Positions 18,601 to 26,063 of a stretch of 53,130 bases of DNA are shown here, in pieces (position 1 is the stretch's first letter; each line of letters begins with the position of its first letter). The position numbers and the translations under genes are program-made. Source of the DNA: an uncultured Verrucomicrobiota bacterium (GTDB lineage: Bacteria; Verrucomicrobiota; Verrucomicrobiia; Limisphaerales; UBA1319); the NCBI GenBank assembly GCA_903845125.1, contig CAIMWS010000530.1, forward strand, positions 1 through 53,130, in the 5' to 3' direction. The notes beneath the pieces are model-generated. The model saw only the letters and a program-made list of their open reading frames with translations, was not told the origin of the DNA and searched no databases.

Positions 18601-18919
18601 CGATGAAGGCCTGCTTCGGCAGATTTCAGAAGTGCACCAACGGCGGTGTGCTCCCTGCCACAACACCGGCGACGTTTCCCGCCTCAGTTGGATCAACCTC
18701 CAAAAACCGGCGCAAAGCCTGTTCCTTAGCGCGCCGCTGGCCCGTGAGGCCGGGGGACGCGGTAATTGCCGGACCACCGTTTATGCCTCATCGCAAGATG
18801 CCGATTATCGCCTGCTTTATGATTCGCTGGAAGCTGCCGTTCAAAAGGCCTGGGCCTATCCCCGCCGCGACCTGGCCTCACTTGCAGCCAATCCGCCGAA
18901 AACGGCCCTGGCTGAATAA
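15629..18919 (+). CDS. Secreted discoidin, beta-propeller and cytochrome-c protein (HZS-alpha-like)
   Basis: 1096 residues with a signal peptide (MKIHQVLLELLLVATLPIS). An F5/8-type-C-like domain spans ~45-195 ('PNPWWQVDLGQTSTVARIVV', 'RFVRLQIP...HLDEVEVYG'). A TolB/WD40-like propeller follows from ~430, with 'SDLDPTYAPNGDIVFVSERCG' (only a motif) and 'NLYVMKPDG'. Then comes a segment resembling the hydrazine-synthase alpha middle domain ('GDVPVEADGSAHFKVPADTA'). Three CxxCH haem sites are visible: C820 (CVGCH), C871 (CVSCH) and C1007 (CAPCH). PVC bacteria carry many such proteins, and most are not anammox enzymes. A periplasmic redox or substrate-binding role is likely, but no reaction can be assigned. 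Its 5' region is divergent from the broken hydrolase. It converges on proS. Confidence 0.87.
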   Translation: MKIHQVLLELLLVATLPISPVTIQAAGFRQPVPTRSTPEDQSLNLDVCEKLVREDWLRQWQSRENPDRPVTTSGDASGACDGVKDGKYGFHTGQEPNPWWQVDLGQTSTVARIVVFNRMDYAPGLHNADHIRILSSTDGRQWSLRHEQAGLHFGGISGAKPLEVSFPQPLETRFVRLQIPSPQPIFLHLDEVEVYGREGSNLALNRPADQSSLSPWSVNKKRPRSDSQRTFPIPEYLARGRRLAADLQQSGLDCQVHLKALDSVDKHYTQLGAKADVTALENLYLDLRQVIRRMALANPVLNFNRLLFVKRFTQETYPDVCLNHMPWVSRPGGDLAILDSSPGKPLFSALADFKETRNSQPEGNPSPTLRHLLHGALGPGHVHGMDLRFDASRIVFGFAMAKTSQPPDGWLDRSQSYRLRRTEEPIHIFEIGMDGQNLRQLTSSEWSDLDPTYAPNGDIVFVSERCGTSLQCNEYDKDETSCNLYVMKPDGSQIRRLSVNKDGDYLPHTLDDGTIAYTRWEYHERSWAYIQSIWTIRPDGTGADAVFKQHFVNPWALEETRSVPGSRQLVAVAAGHHTLPVGPIVLVDTMAGINNPQGMTIVTPNVKPPEGGMDGLPVPEGGVLDGGGFYSHPWPLSSKYFLVCYNYGKETDATGYGLYLIDVFGNKELLYRDPAVSCFMPVPLRPRARPPVFPDAFDPASEQATCVVSDARFGSEDLSRDQVRYLRISEPIGWPYDNTLGGQRYGEDHGYGGPDAERKNLLNWTPVRILGDVPVEADGSAHFKVPADTAVYFQLLDENRQELRRMRSFISFQPGEVRACVGCHESRPGTMHPAAKSAAANRSPSPPIPAPWGSLPVNFLRDIQPVLDQHCVSCHQGLKPAGNLDFSGGLTCIDPKIPGYGHNLAFETIIKSNLVSRSRVRDQDASITPPLAYGSHKSRLIACLSDKTHAGRVKLPREDRLRLTMWIDANAPYHDQFVNKRAGQKAYDLAADEGLLRQISEVHQRRCAPCHNTGDVSRLSWINLQKPAQSLFLSAPLAREAGGRGNCRTTVYASSQDADYRLLYDSLEAAVQKAWAYPRRDLASLAANPPKTALAE

Positions 18920-18966
18920 CTCCGCCCAAGGCATCCTCAAGTTTCAGGTCAAGATCCCAGCATCCG

Positions 18967-18995
18967 GCCCCGGAAAACCTCTGTTTGACCGGGGC
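18967..18995. terminator. Stem-loop between convergent genes
   Basis: GCCCCGG and CCGGGGC form a perfect 7-bp stem around a 15-nt interior, in which AAAC can pair with GTTT. It lies 47 nt after the haem-protein stop and 22 nt before the proS stop. There is no clear T-run, so terminator function is plausible rather than shown. Confidence 0.4.
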
Positions 18996-19017
18996 GCCCG
19001 ACAAGGGTTTCCCAAGC

Positions 19018-20742
19018 CTACCGGAAATTTTTCCCCAACAGTTCTTTGACTTTGGCTCCAGCTTCAGCGATGGCCACCAATTCAGCCGCCGTATCGCGCC
19101 GCCGCTTTAATTCGACCTTTTGTTGCTCCAAAGTCCGTTTGCTGACCGTAATCCGAGTGGGCAAGCCGATCAGATCGGCGTCGCTGAACTTTTCTCCAGC
19201 GCGCAGCGGGCGATCATCGTAAAGCACATCGATGCCCTCTTGCTGGAGTTGGGCATAAAGTTGTTCGGATTGTTTCCGCACCGTTTCATCCTCGAGATTC
19301 AGCGCCACCAGATGGACTTGGTAAGGCGCAATTTCCGGAGACCAGGTGATGCCCTTGTCATCGTGGTTCTGCTCTACAAAAGCCGCCGCCATGCGGCTGA
19401 CACCAATTCCGTAGCAGCCCATGACCACCGGCTGGCTTTTGCCTCCGGCATCCAGGTAAACGCAAGCCATGGCCTTGGAATACTTGGTGCCCAGTTTGAA
19501 TATGTGTCCCACCTCGATGCCCATGGCTGACTGCAATGTGCCTTGGCATTTCGGGCAGGTGTGCCCCGCCTTGGCGATCTTGAACTCGCCGAATTCAGGC
19601 AAAGGCAGATCCCGGCCGAAATTGACGTTGATATTGTGATAATTAGTCTGGTTGGCACCGCACTCGAAATTGACGCGGCCATTGACATAGTTATCAGCGA
19701 GGATACGCACCGAGGGCGGCAAACCGATCGGCCCGGCGTAACCCAACTCCGCCCCGGTCAGCTCCTTGATTTTGGCGGCGGAGGCCAATTTCAAACTTTT
19801 GCATCCCAGGTGGTTGGTCACTTTGATTTCATTGACATCGCAATCGCCCCGCACCATCACCGCCACCACCCGGTCATCGGCTTCAAAGACCAGGGTTTTG
19901 GTGGTTTTCCAAACCGGGATATTCAGGAACTTGGCGAGCGGCTCCACCCCAATGAGCCCTTCACCCAATACGGCTTCCATGGGCTTGGGTTCAGCGTCTT
20001 GCGCATGCTCCGCCAAGCGCGAGGCGGCCCGCTCCTGGTTGGCGGCGTAGTCGCAGTGGTCGCAGTAAATGATGGTGTCCTCTCCCGTGTCGGCCAGCAC
20101 CATGAATTCCTGGCTGCCGGTGCCACCGATGGCGCCTGAATCCGCTTCCACCGCCCGGTATTTGAAGCCGATGCGCTGGCAGATTTTGTGATAAGCCTGG
20201 CGCATTGCTTCATAGGATACCTCCAGCCCGGCTTCATCCGCGTCAAAGCTGTAGGCATCCTTCATGATGAACTCGCGGGCACGCATCAGGCCAAAGCGCG
20301 GGCGGATCTCATCCCGGAACTTCGTCTGAATCTGGAACACGTTCCGGGGCAGATCTTTGTAGGATTTGATCTCCCGGCGCAGGATGTCCGTGACGACTTC
20401 CTCGTGAGTGGGCCCCAGGCAGGACACACTGCCCCGCCGGTCCTTGAAGGAAAACATGATGCCGTCCACCGCCGTATACCGTTCCCAGCGGCCGGACTCC
20501 TCCCATAATTCCCTCGGCTGCAGGGCCGGCATCAACAATTCCTCCGAGCCGGCCGCTTGCATTTCCTCGCGAACAATTTGGGAGATTTTGTTCAGCGTGC
20601 GGTAAAGCAAAGGCAGGTAATTATATACTCCCGCCGAAAGCTGTTGCATATACCCGCCCCGCACCATCAGCGCGTGAGCGGCAGTTTGGGCGTCTTTGGG
20701 CACCTCCCGCAAGGTTTTCCCGAGATGTCTGGATTGTCTCAT
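19018..20742 (-). CDS. proS: Prolyl-tRNA synthetase
   Basis: 574 residues, bacterial-type ProRS with the editing (INS) insertion; it charges tRNA-Pro. Class II motifs are visible: 'GVYNYLPLLYR' near the N-terminus, 'LLMPALQPRELWEESGRW', motif 2 'PRNVFQIQTKFRDEIRPRFG' followed by 'REFIMKDAYSFD', and motif 3 'GCYGIGVSRMAAAFVEQNHD'. The anticodon-binding domain is at the C-terminus ('VLYDDRPLRAGEKFSDADLI'). Start at ATG 20742 (MRQSRHLGKTLREVPKDAQ) agrees with the family. It is the last gene of a long minus-strand run. Confidence 0.97.
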   Translation of the reverse strand: MRQSRHLGKTLREVPKDAQTAAHALMVRGGYMQQLSAGVYNYLPLLYRTLNKISQIVREEMQAAGSEELLMPALQPRELWEESGRWERYTAVDGIMFSFKDRRGSVSCLGPTHEEVVTDILRREIKSYKDLPRNVFQIQTKFRDEIRPRFGLMRAREFIMKDAYSFDADEAGLEVSYEAMRQAYHKICQRIGFKYRAVEADSGAIGGTGSQEFMVLADTGEDTIIYCDHCDYAANQERAASRLAEHAQDAEPKPMEAVLGEGLIGVEPLAKFLNIPVWKTTKTLVFEADDRVVAVMVRGDCDVNEIKVTNHLGCKSLKLASAAKIKELTGAELGYAGPIGLPPSVRILADNYVNGRVNFECGANQTNYHNINVNFGRDLPLPEFGEFKIAKAGHTCPKCQGTLQSAMGIEVGHIFKLGTKYSKAMACVYLDAGGKSQPVVMGCYGIGVSRMAAAFVEQNHDDKGITWSPEIAPYQVHLVALNLEDETVRKQSEQLYAQLQQEGIDVLYDDRPLRAGEKFSDADLIGLPTRITVSKRTLEQQKVELKRRRDTAAELVAIAEAGAKVKELLGKNFR

Positions 20743-20873
20743 GTCTTTATAAAAAATGCGTTGTTATTACTAATTTGCCGCTCTCCCGCTGGCGAGATTT
20801 ATTTCCAACCGGACAGCAGCGGGGTTACCTCGCCCCTTTGGCCAGAGCGTCACCGCCGTCCCACCCGATGGCA

Positions 20874-22418
20874 TCAGGGGATGCTTTTGATGATCACCAG
20901 CGTCAGATCGTCCAGTTGGGCAGTTCCATGGCAGAAACGATCCACAGCCTGGTGCAAGGCGCCGAGGATTTGTTGCGCAGGCAGATGGGCGTTTTCCTGA
21001 ACCACGTTGAAAAAACGATGTTCGCCAAAAAAGTCATTTTCAGCCGATACGGCTTCCAGCACCCCATCGGTCAGCAGGATCAACAAATCTCCCGGCGCCA
21101 TGGAATATTGCTCGCTGGCGTTATAGGACGCCTCCGGGCTCAAACCCAGCGGGATGCCAGTCCGCTTCAACTTTGCTTTCAATCCACCATCAGCGCCAAA
21201 GTGATAGGCCGGAGGATGCCCGGCGCTGGCGTACCAAAAAGCCCGGCTCGGGCAATTCAATTTTACCAGGAACAAGGTTACATACCGCTCATAGCTTATG
21301 TCGTCGGATAAGGAACCGTTAGCCCGGGTCAGGATTTCACCCAAATCGCTCCGGTTGCGTGCCAGGATTCTCAAAAAAGCCCGGGTTTCTGCCATGAGCA
21401 CCGCCGGTCCAATGCCATGACCGGTGACGTCTCCCACAACAATGGCAGAATCCCCATCCTTGAGGGTCAGGTAGTCGAAATAATCTCCTCCAGTGGCTTC
21501 GGCTGGAAAACTGGCTCCGGCGATTTCAAACCCGCCCAACTTGGGCGCCGTGGTGGGGAAAAGGCGCTGCTGGATTTCCCGCGCCACCCGGAATTGTTCC
21601 TGGTTTTGGCGGATGGTTTGCTCCGCGCGCTTGCGTTCAGTGATATCACGGATAAAGGCCACCAGCAAGTGCTGGTCCTGGACGTTCATGTCGTTGAACG
21701 AGATTTCTATGGAAATTTCGTGCCCATCCTTATGTCGCCCTTTGGTTTCCATTGGGGGGCGTTTACAGGGGGCCACAGCGGAGCCCAAAAACTTTTGCAC
21801 AGCCGCTTGGTGACGCGGTTGCAGAGTCTCGGGCTGCAGCAGTTGCAGTGATTGGCCCACTACTTCCTCCGGGCTAAAACCGAAAATACATTCCACCGCT
21901 GGATTGGCAAAGCGGATGATATGGGAGGTATCAATGATCAGCACGGCATCTGTGCAGGTTTCCCATAAGGTGCGATATCGTTCCTCGCTTTCCCGCAGGG
22001 ACGATTCGGCCTGGCGCCGAGCGGTTCGCACCGAGGTTTCCCTCAATTCCCGCTCCACCGCAGGCACCAACCGGGCCAGGTTGCCTTTCATCAGGTAATC
22101 GTGCGCGCCCGCTTTCATGGCGGCCACGGCGGTATCTTCCCCAATACCGCCGGAAACAATGATAAACGGCAAATCCAAGCCACTCACCTGCAGCAATTGC
22201 AGCGCTTCCTGCATGCTGAAGCTGGGCATGGAGTAGTCCGAAATGACCACGTCCCACCGTTGCTCCGCCAGCGCCGCGGACATGGCCTCCGCAGTTTCTA
22301 CACGCCGATGGGAGGGATCGTATCCCCCCCGGCGCAACAGGTTTACCAGCAGCAGGGCATCGAACTCGGAATCCTCAACTATCAAAACACGCAACGGTAA
22401 TTTCATTTGTGGAGGCAT
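20874..22418 (-). CDS. Response regulator: REC-PAS-PP2C (RsbU/SpoIIE-type) phosphatase
   Basis: 514 residues from the ATG at 22418, with AAAGG upstream; ATG 22406 is an alternative. An N-terminal receiver domain (~1-125: 'VLIVEDSEFDALLL', 'DVVISDYSMPSF', 'GAHDYLMKGN') is followed by a PAS domain ('RYRTLWETCTDAVLIID' through 'ITERKRAEQTI', ~145-270). A PP2C/SpoIIE serine phosphatase domain follows (~285-514: 'GGDYFDYLTL', 'VVGDVTGHGIGPAVLMAETR', 'LLTDGVLEAVSAENDFF', 'LDDLTLVII'). Such proteins typically dephosphorylate an anti-sigma-factor antagonist when their receiver is phosphorylated. The STAS protein at 37151-37690 is one possible target, but it is 15 kb away. No kinase gene is adjacent. 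Confidence 0.92.
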   Translation of the reverse strand: MPPQMKLPLRVLIVEDSEFDALLLVNLLRRGGYDPSHRRVETAEAMSAALAEQRWDVVISDYSMPSFSMQEALQLLQVSGLDLPFIIVSGGIGEDTAVAAMKAGAHDYLMKGNLARLVPAVERELRETSVRTARRQAESSLRESEERYRTLWETCTDAVLIIDTSHIIRFANPAVECIFGFSPEEVVGQSLQLLQPETLQPRHQAAVQKFLGSAVAPCKRPPMETKGRHKDGHEISIEISFNDMNVQDQHLLVAFIRDITERKRAEQTIRQNQEQFRVAREIQQRLFPTTAPKLGGFEIAGASFPAEATGGDYFDYLTLKDGDSAIVVGDVTGHGIGPAVLMAETRAFLRILARNRSDLGEILTRANGSLSDDISYERYVTLFLVKLNCPSRAFWYASAGHPPAYHFGADGGLKAKLKRTGIPLGLSPEASYNASEQYSMAPGDLLILLTDGVLEAVSAENDFFGEHRFFNVVQENAHLPAQQILGALHQAVDRFCHGTAQLDDLTLVIIKSIP

Positions 22419-22675
22419 TAAACAGCAACCTTTAGGGCAAACCCGCACGATATGGGTTTGCCGGAGGCAATCGGGCTTGAACTCAATCCCGGTTTTCCAT
22501 AGCGGTCAGGCCATCAGTAAACAGTCACCTGGCGGACTCAAAGGGAAGGCATCCGAGCCTTACCAATTCCGCACTGGCGATCGCAAAACAAATCCGCTGG
22601 CGCCGGCATGGCAAACCGCATCGGGCAGCCCACCACCATCATTCCATTGGCCCTGCTCTTGGCAAAAGGTCAGGA
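22419..22675. other. Gap between NDK gene and response regulator
   Basis: A 257-bp spacer with no credible gene. It presumably holds the promoter of the minus-strand regulator; no clear boxes were identified. Confidence 0.35.
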
Positions 22676-23848
22676 TTACAGCTTGCCGTAAAAATCCGCG
22701 ACTATTTGCCGGAATAAATTTTCGCGGGCCTTAATGATTCTCATTTCCCGCTCCGCGTTTTCAGGTGAATCGCTGGCATGCGCGGCGTTGACCATGATGT
22801 TGGACCCGAACTCCCTCCGGATGGAACCCGGAGGTGCTTTCGAAGGATCCGTGGGCCCGAGGACTTCGCGAATTTTGCGAACCGCTTCCGGCCCTTCATA
22901 TATTAGAGCAATGCATTTCTCGGTGCCCGGCTGCAGCCTGGCTTCCTTGGAGCTCGAACTCGATGGGGAGCCCGCCATAAATTTGATGATATTCTCGAAT
23001 TGGTTATCACCCGCCAGCGGTCCCAGTATATCGCCCAATTGCCGGGTCACTTCGGAAGGCAGTTCAAATTTCAATTCCTGTTCCAAGGCGTGTTTGGCCT
23101 GCAAGCCCACCACGGCATTAAACCGGGTTCGCAACACCTCCCGCACGGGGCCGTAAAACTCCTCAGCCTCCGCCACACTCATGCAGTAGACTTTGATGCC
23201 CACAATGAAAAGGCCTGTCCGGGAAAAGAAATCGATCATGTTGCCGGGCCGCCCGGTGGGAAAACGGAAATTGTCTGGCTTGATCAATACCAGCGTGCGC
23301 TGGGGTATCTGGGTCGGGGTATAAGAAACTACGCCATCCAGCAACCCACCATCACGGTCCGCGAAGCGTGCCCATAATTGCAGCTTCGCTTTCGCCTCTT
23401 CCTCATTGGGGGCAGCCAGAGCAGCGGGCTCAAAGTACACCACTTGATCGTGCTCATCGGTTACCAAGTCGCCATAGGTGTCACGAATGGTCTCGCCACC
23501 CATCCTATCCAAGCTGAAATTACCCACCACTTTCCGCACCTTGGCCACCGCGTCCTCGCCCTTGAAAAGCAGAACCATGACCCGCTGACGCCGTTGGGTT
23601 TGGGGAGCCGGCCCGATCTTGGTGATCACATATTGACGGATCAGTTCCTGGATTTTGCGATCCTGGGGATCCGCTGAAGAAACCACGATGGATGCGTATT
23701 CCTCCACTAATTCCTTGCTCGGCGCATACATTTGCGCGGCCACCAGTTCCAGCCCGGTCCGGCTGATCAACCGGGCCAGGATGCCGCCGGTGCGCGATTT
23801 GTGCAGGGAATAAGGGGTAATGATTTCGTATGCTAGTTGTTCAGCCAT
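22676..23848 (-). CDS. Tandem nucleoside diphosphate kinase-like protein
   Basis: 390 residues made of two NDK-like halves, against ~140-150 for a normal NDK. The C-terminal half (~200-390) opens with 'RTLVLIKPDNFRF' and keeps the active-site region 'NIMVNAAHASDSPENAEREM', with the phospho-accepting histidine at H357. The N-terminal half has the ferredoxin-like pattern ('AYEIITPYSLHKSRTGGILA', 'VMVLLFKGEDAVAKVRKVVG', 'ETIRDTYGDLV'), but 'YFEPAALAAPN' replaces the histidine motif, so it is probably catalytically dead. A ~50-residue insert with a Ser run (PSSSSSKE) sits inside the active half. Predicted role: transfer of gamma-phosphate among NDPs, perhaps with regulation by the inert half. The DUF5679 gene ends 16 nt upstream, so the two form an operon. 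Confidence 0.85.
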   Translation of the reverse strand: MAEQLAYEIITPYSLHKSRTGGILARLISRTGLELVAAQMYAPSKELVEEYASIVVSSADPQDRKIQELIRQYVITKIGPAPQTQRRQRVMVLLFKGEDAVAKVRKVVGNFSLDRMGGETIRDTYGDLVTDEHDQVVYFEPAALAAPNEEEAKAKLQLWARFADRDGGLLDGVVSYTPTQIPQRTLVLIKPDNFRFPTGRPGNMIDFFSRTGLFIVGIKVYCMSVAEAEEFYGPVREVLRTRFNAVVGLQAKHALEQELKFELPSEVTRQLGDILGPLAGDNQFENIIKFMAGSPSSSSSKEARLQPGTEKCIALIYEGPEAVRKIREVLGPTDPSKAPPGSIRREFGSNIMVNAAHASDSPENAEREMRIIKARENLFRQIVADFYGKL

Positions 23849-23864
23849 AAATAATTAAATCTGT

Positions 23865-24071
23865 TTATTCTTGGGGTGCCGGGTCTTCGGGTGGTTTTGC
23901 TGCGGCAACCACGGTATCCGGCCCTGTTTTACCGCCAATAATCTTGAACATCACCGCCCCACAGGTTGGACATTTGCCTTTGATTGCTTTGCGCCCGTTT
24001 TTCATGACCTCCTCCAAGGCGTCGGCAATTTCCTTTTTTGCTTTGCACTTAACACAATAACCTTCTGGCAT
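23865..24071 (-). CDS. DUF5679 zinc-ribbon small protein
   Basis: 68 residues from the ATG at 24071 with an AGGAAG ribosome site 6 nt upstream; the longer frame to 24137 lacks one. Sequence 'GYCVKCKAKKEIADALEEVM' followed by 'GRKAIKGKCPTCGAVMFKI' is the DUF5679 pattern, two CxxC knuckles forming one zinc ribbon. The C-terminus is Ala/Pro-rich. Function unknown; such proteins are often nucleic-acid or protein binding. It is immediately upstream (16 nt) of the tandem NDK gene and is probably co-expressed with it. Confidence 0.87.
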   Translation of the reverse strand: MPEGYCVKCKAKKEIADALEEVMKNGRKAIKGKCPTCGAVMFKIIGGKTGPDTVVAAAKPPEDPAPQE

Positions 24072-24167
24072 AAAATCTTCCTGGGCGGAACGCTTCACGC
24101 ATTCCCCCCAGTAAGTGCCTAGCTTATGTATCTTCATGCGGCCCAGTCAACTGCCAAACGGCGCCCA

Positions 24168-25670
24168 TTAGATACTCTGATCAAAATTATTAATTCGTAT
24201 CTTCCGTAATTCCGTCTTCAGGATCTTGCCGGTGCCATTGCGAGGCAGAGCCGCCAACTGCACCACCCGCCGTGGAACCTTGTAATCAGCCAGCCGTCCG
24301 CGCAAAAACTGCACGACTCCCCGCTCGTCCAACTCCTGGCCGTCGTGGACCGCCACGAAAGCCAGCGGTTGCTCGCCTTTACGCGGATCTGGCTGACCAA
24401 TGACGGCTACTTCCTTGATGCCAGGGAATTCATAAAGCACTTCCTCGATTTCACGAGGGTAGACATTGTTGCCGTTGACCAGCAGCATGTCTTTCTTGCG
24501 ATCCGTAATATAAATATAGCCTTCCGCATCCATATAACCCACATCGCCCGTCAGCAGCCAGCCATTGTGCAACGCCTCCGCACTGGCAGCGGGTTGGTTC
24601 CAGTAACCCTGCATCACGTTCCCTCCCCGGACGCACAGTTCTCCAACCCCGGACGGTTCCAGCCATCGGCCATCGTCGCTGCGGATACGCACTTCCACAT
24701 CGGGAATCGCCCGGCCGATGGATCCGGCTTTCCATGGCCCAGGAATGGGATTGATCGAAACCACCGGGCTGGCTTCGCTTAATCCGTATCCCTCCAGGAG
24801 TGGAAAGGAAAACTTCTGATTGAACTCCCTCAGCAACTGAACCGGCAAAGGGGCAGCACCACTAATGCAAAGCCGCAGCGGCAAGGCCGCCGGCACTGCG
24901 GGGTCCAGCATGGTGCGGAAAAAGGGTGGAATGGCGGGCAGGATGGTGGGCTTGCGCAGGGCGATCTCTTGCATGATCGCCTTGGGTTGGTTCAAGGATT
25001 TTATCAGGACGATGGATCCCCCCACGATCAGCGGCAGCAGAATGCAAACGCACAGCATGAAACTGTGGAACATGGGCAACAGGAGGGCGAACCGGTCATG
25101 ATCCACAGCGAGCAAAACTTTCCGGCAGCTTTCAACATTATGCAACAAATTGCCGTGGGTCAAAATGGCGCCTTTGGGGCGCCCCGTGGTTCCGGAAGTG
25201 TAAATCAGAACCGCATCATCCTGTTCAACCAGTTCACACCCCGGGCATTGCGAGTTGACTGGCACCTCCGCCCCCACCAGGCTGGCGGCCATAATGCTTT
25301 GCAATTCCGGCAAATCCGCTGCCAGCAGAGGAAGCATTTCGGCGAAAGACTCTTCGGTGATCAGCAAATTGACTCCTGCATCCTTTAGAATAAAGCTGAT
25401 TTCAGGAGCTTTGAGGAAATTGTTGATGGGCACTATGATGGCTCCCAAACTCACCACCCCAAAAAAAACGGGGATGAAATCGGGTTGGTTTTTCAGAAGC
25501 AATCCGACACGCATCCCCTTTTGAATGCCAAAATCCTTGCTGAGGATTGCCGCTACCCGCAGGGTCTCCTGCAGGAGGTGCTCGTAAGTTAATTCACTTT
25601 CACCCCAGAATACTGCTGTTTTCCGGGTATGCGTCCTCGCTGAAGAAATAAAAGCGCTAGCCAGGTTCAT
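24168..25670 (-). CDS. Long-chain-fatty-acid/AMP-dependent CoA ligase
   Basis: 500 residues from the ATG at 25670 (MNLASAFISSARTHTRKTAV). ANL-superfamily motifs: P-loop 'AVLIYTSGTTGRPKGAILTH', 'LLEGYGLSEASPVVS', 'GWLLTGDVGYMDAEGYIYI', 'DRKKDMLLVNGNNVYPREIE' and the C-terminal lysine in 'PRNGTGKILKTELR'. It activates a carboxylic acid, probably a fatty acid, as acyl-AMP and then acyl-CoA. It has no signal peptide. A 96-nt gap separates its stop from the DUF5679 start, so co-transcription is possible but unproven. Confidence 0.92.
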   Translation of the reverse strand: MNLASAFISSARTHTRKTAVFWGESELTYEHLLQETLRVAAILSKDFGIQKGMRVGLLLKNQPDFIPVFFGVVSLGAIIVPINNFLKAPEISFILKDAGVNLLITEESFAEMLPLLAADLPELQSIMAASLVGAEVPVNSQCPGCELVEQDDAVLIYTSGTTGRPKGAILTHGNLLHNVESCRKVLLAVDHDRFALLLPMFHSFMLCVCILLPLIVGGSIVLIKSLNQPKAIMQEIALRKPTILPAIPPFFRTMLDPAVPAALPLRLCISGAAPLPVQLLREFNQKFSFPLLEGYGLSEASPVVSINPIPGPWKAGSIGRAIPDVEVRIRSDDGRWLEPSGVGELCVRGGNVMQGYWNQPAASAEALHNGWLLTGDVGYMDAEGYIYITDRKKDMLLVNGNNVYPREIEEVLYEFPGIKEVAVIGQPDPRKGEQPLAFVAVHDGQELDERGVVQFLRGRLADYKVPRRVVQLAALPRNGTGKILKTELRKIRINNFDQSI

Positions 25671-26063
25671 GCAACACCATTTGACAAGACTGGCAGCATT
25701 CAAAGGCCCCAAAGCCCAAGCGTCAAGAGTGATTCAAATTATTTTTAATATTCCTCATAAGGCGCCCCCACATGCCCGCCGGAAAGCCAGGGAAATCAGT
25801 GGCCGAAGACTGGTCGCGGTATTTCTTACGCGATTAATCAAGTCGCAAACGGGTCACCAGCGGCGCCAAGATCGCCTGCCACTTCGTTGAGTGCGCAGGG
25901 ACATTCGGTGATTTGCGAATCGGCGAACAGGTTTAAAAGGCATCCGGAACAGGATGGTCAGGACTCCTGGAGTAGCAGCAAAGCCATCGTATTGGCTTGG
26001 ATACCCCCCAGACCAACGTCAGGCGTAACCGTCTCCAACCAGGCAGCCAACCTGGCTTGGCAG
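25671..26063. other. Gene-free interval between acyl-CoA ligase and fliD
   Basis: About 390 bp with no frame that looks like protein on either strand. It holds the promoter region of the acyl-CoA ligase (minus) and, at its right edge, the stem-loop after fliD. No repeats or RNA gene recognised. Confidence 0.4.
26035..26060 (-). terminator. Stem-loop just downstream of fliD
   Basis: On the minus strand, CCAAGCCAGG and CCTGGTTGG pair (nine base pairs with one bulged base) around a 7-nt loop, 3-4 nt after the fliD stop. There is no clear U-run, so it could be a terminator or an RNA-stabilising hairpin. Confidence 0.35.

Noticed and set aside
15629..18919. Anammox hydrazine synthase
   Set aside because: Domain similarity only; the other hydrazine synthase subunits and anammox genes are absent, and such proteins are common in non-anammox PVC bacteria.
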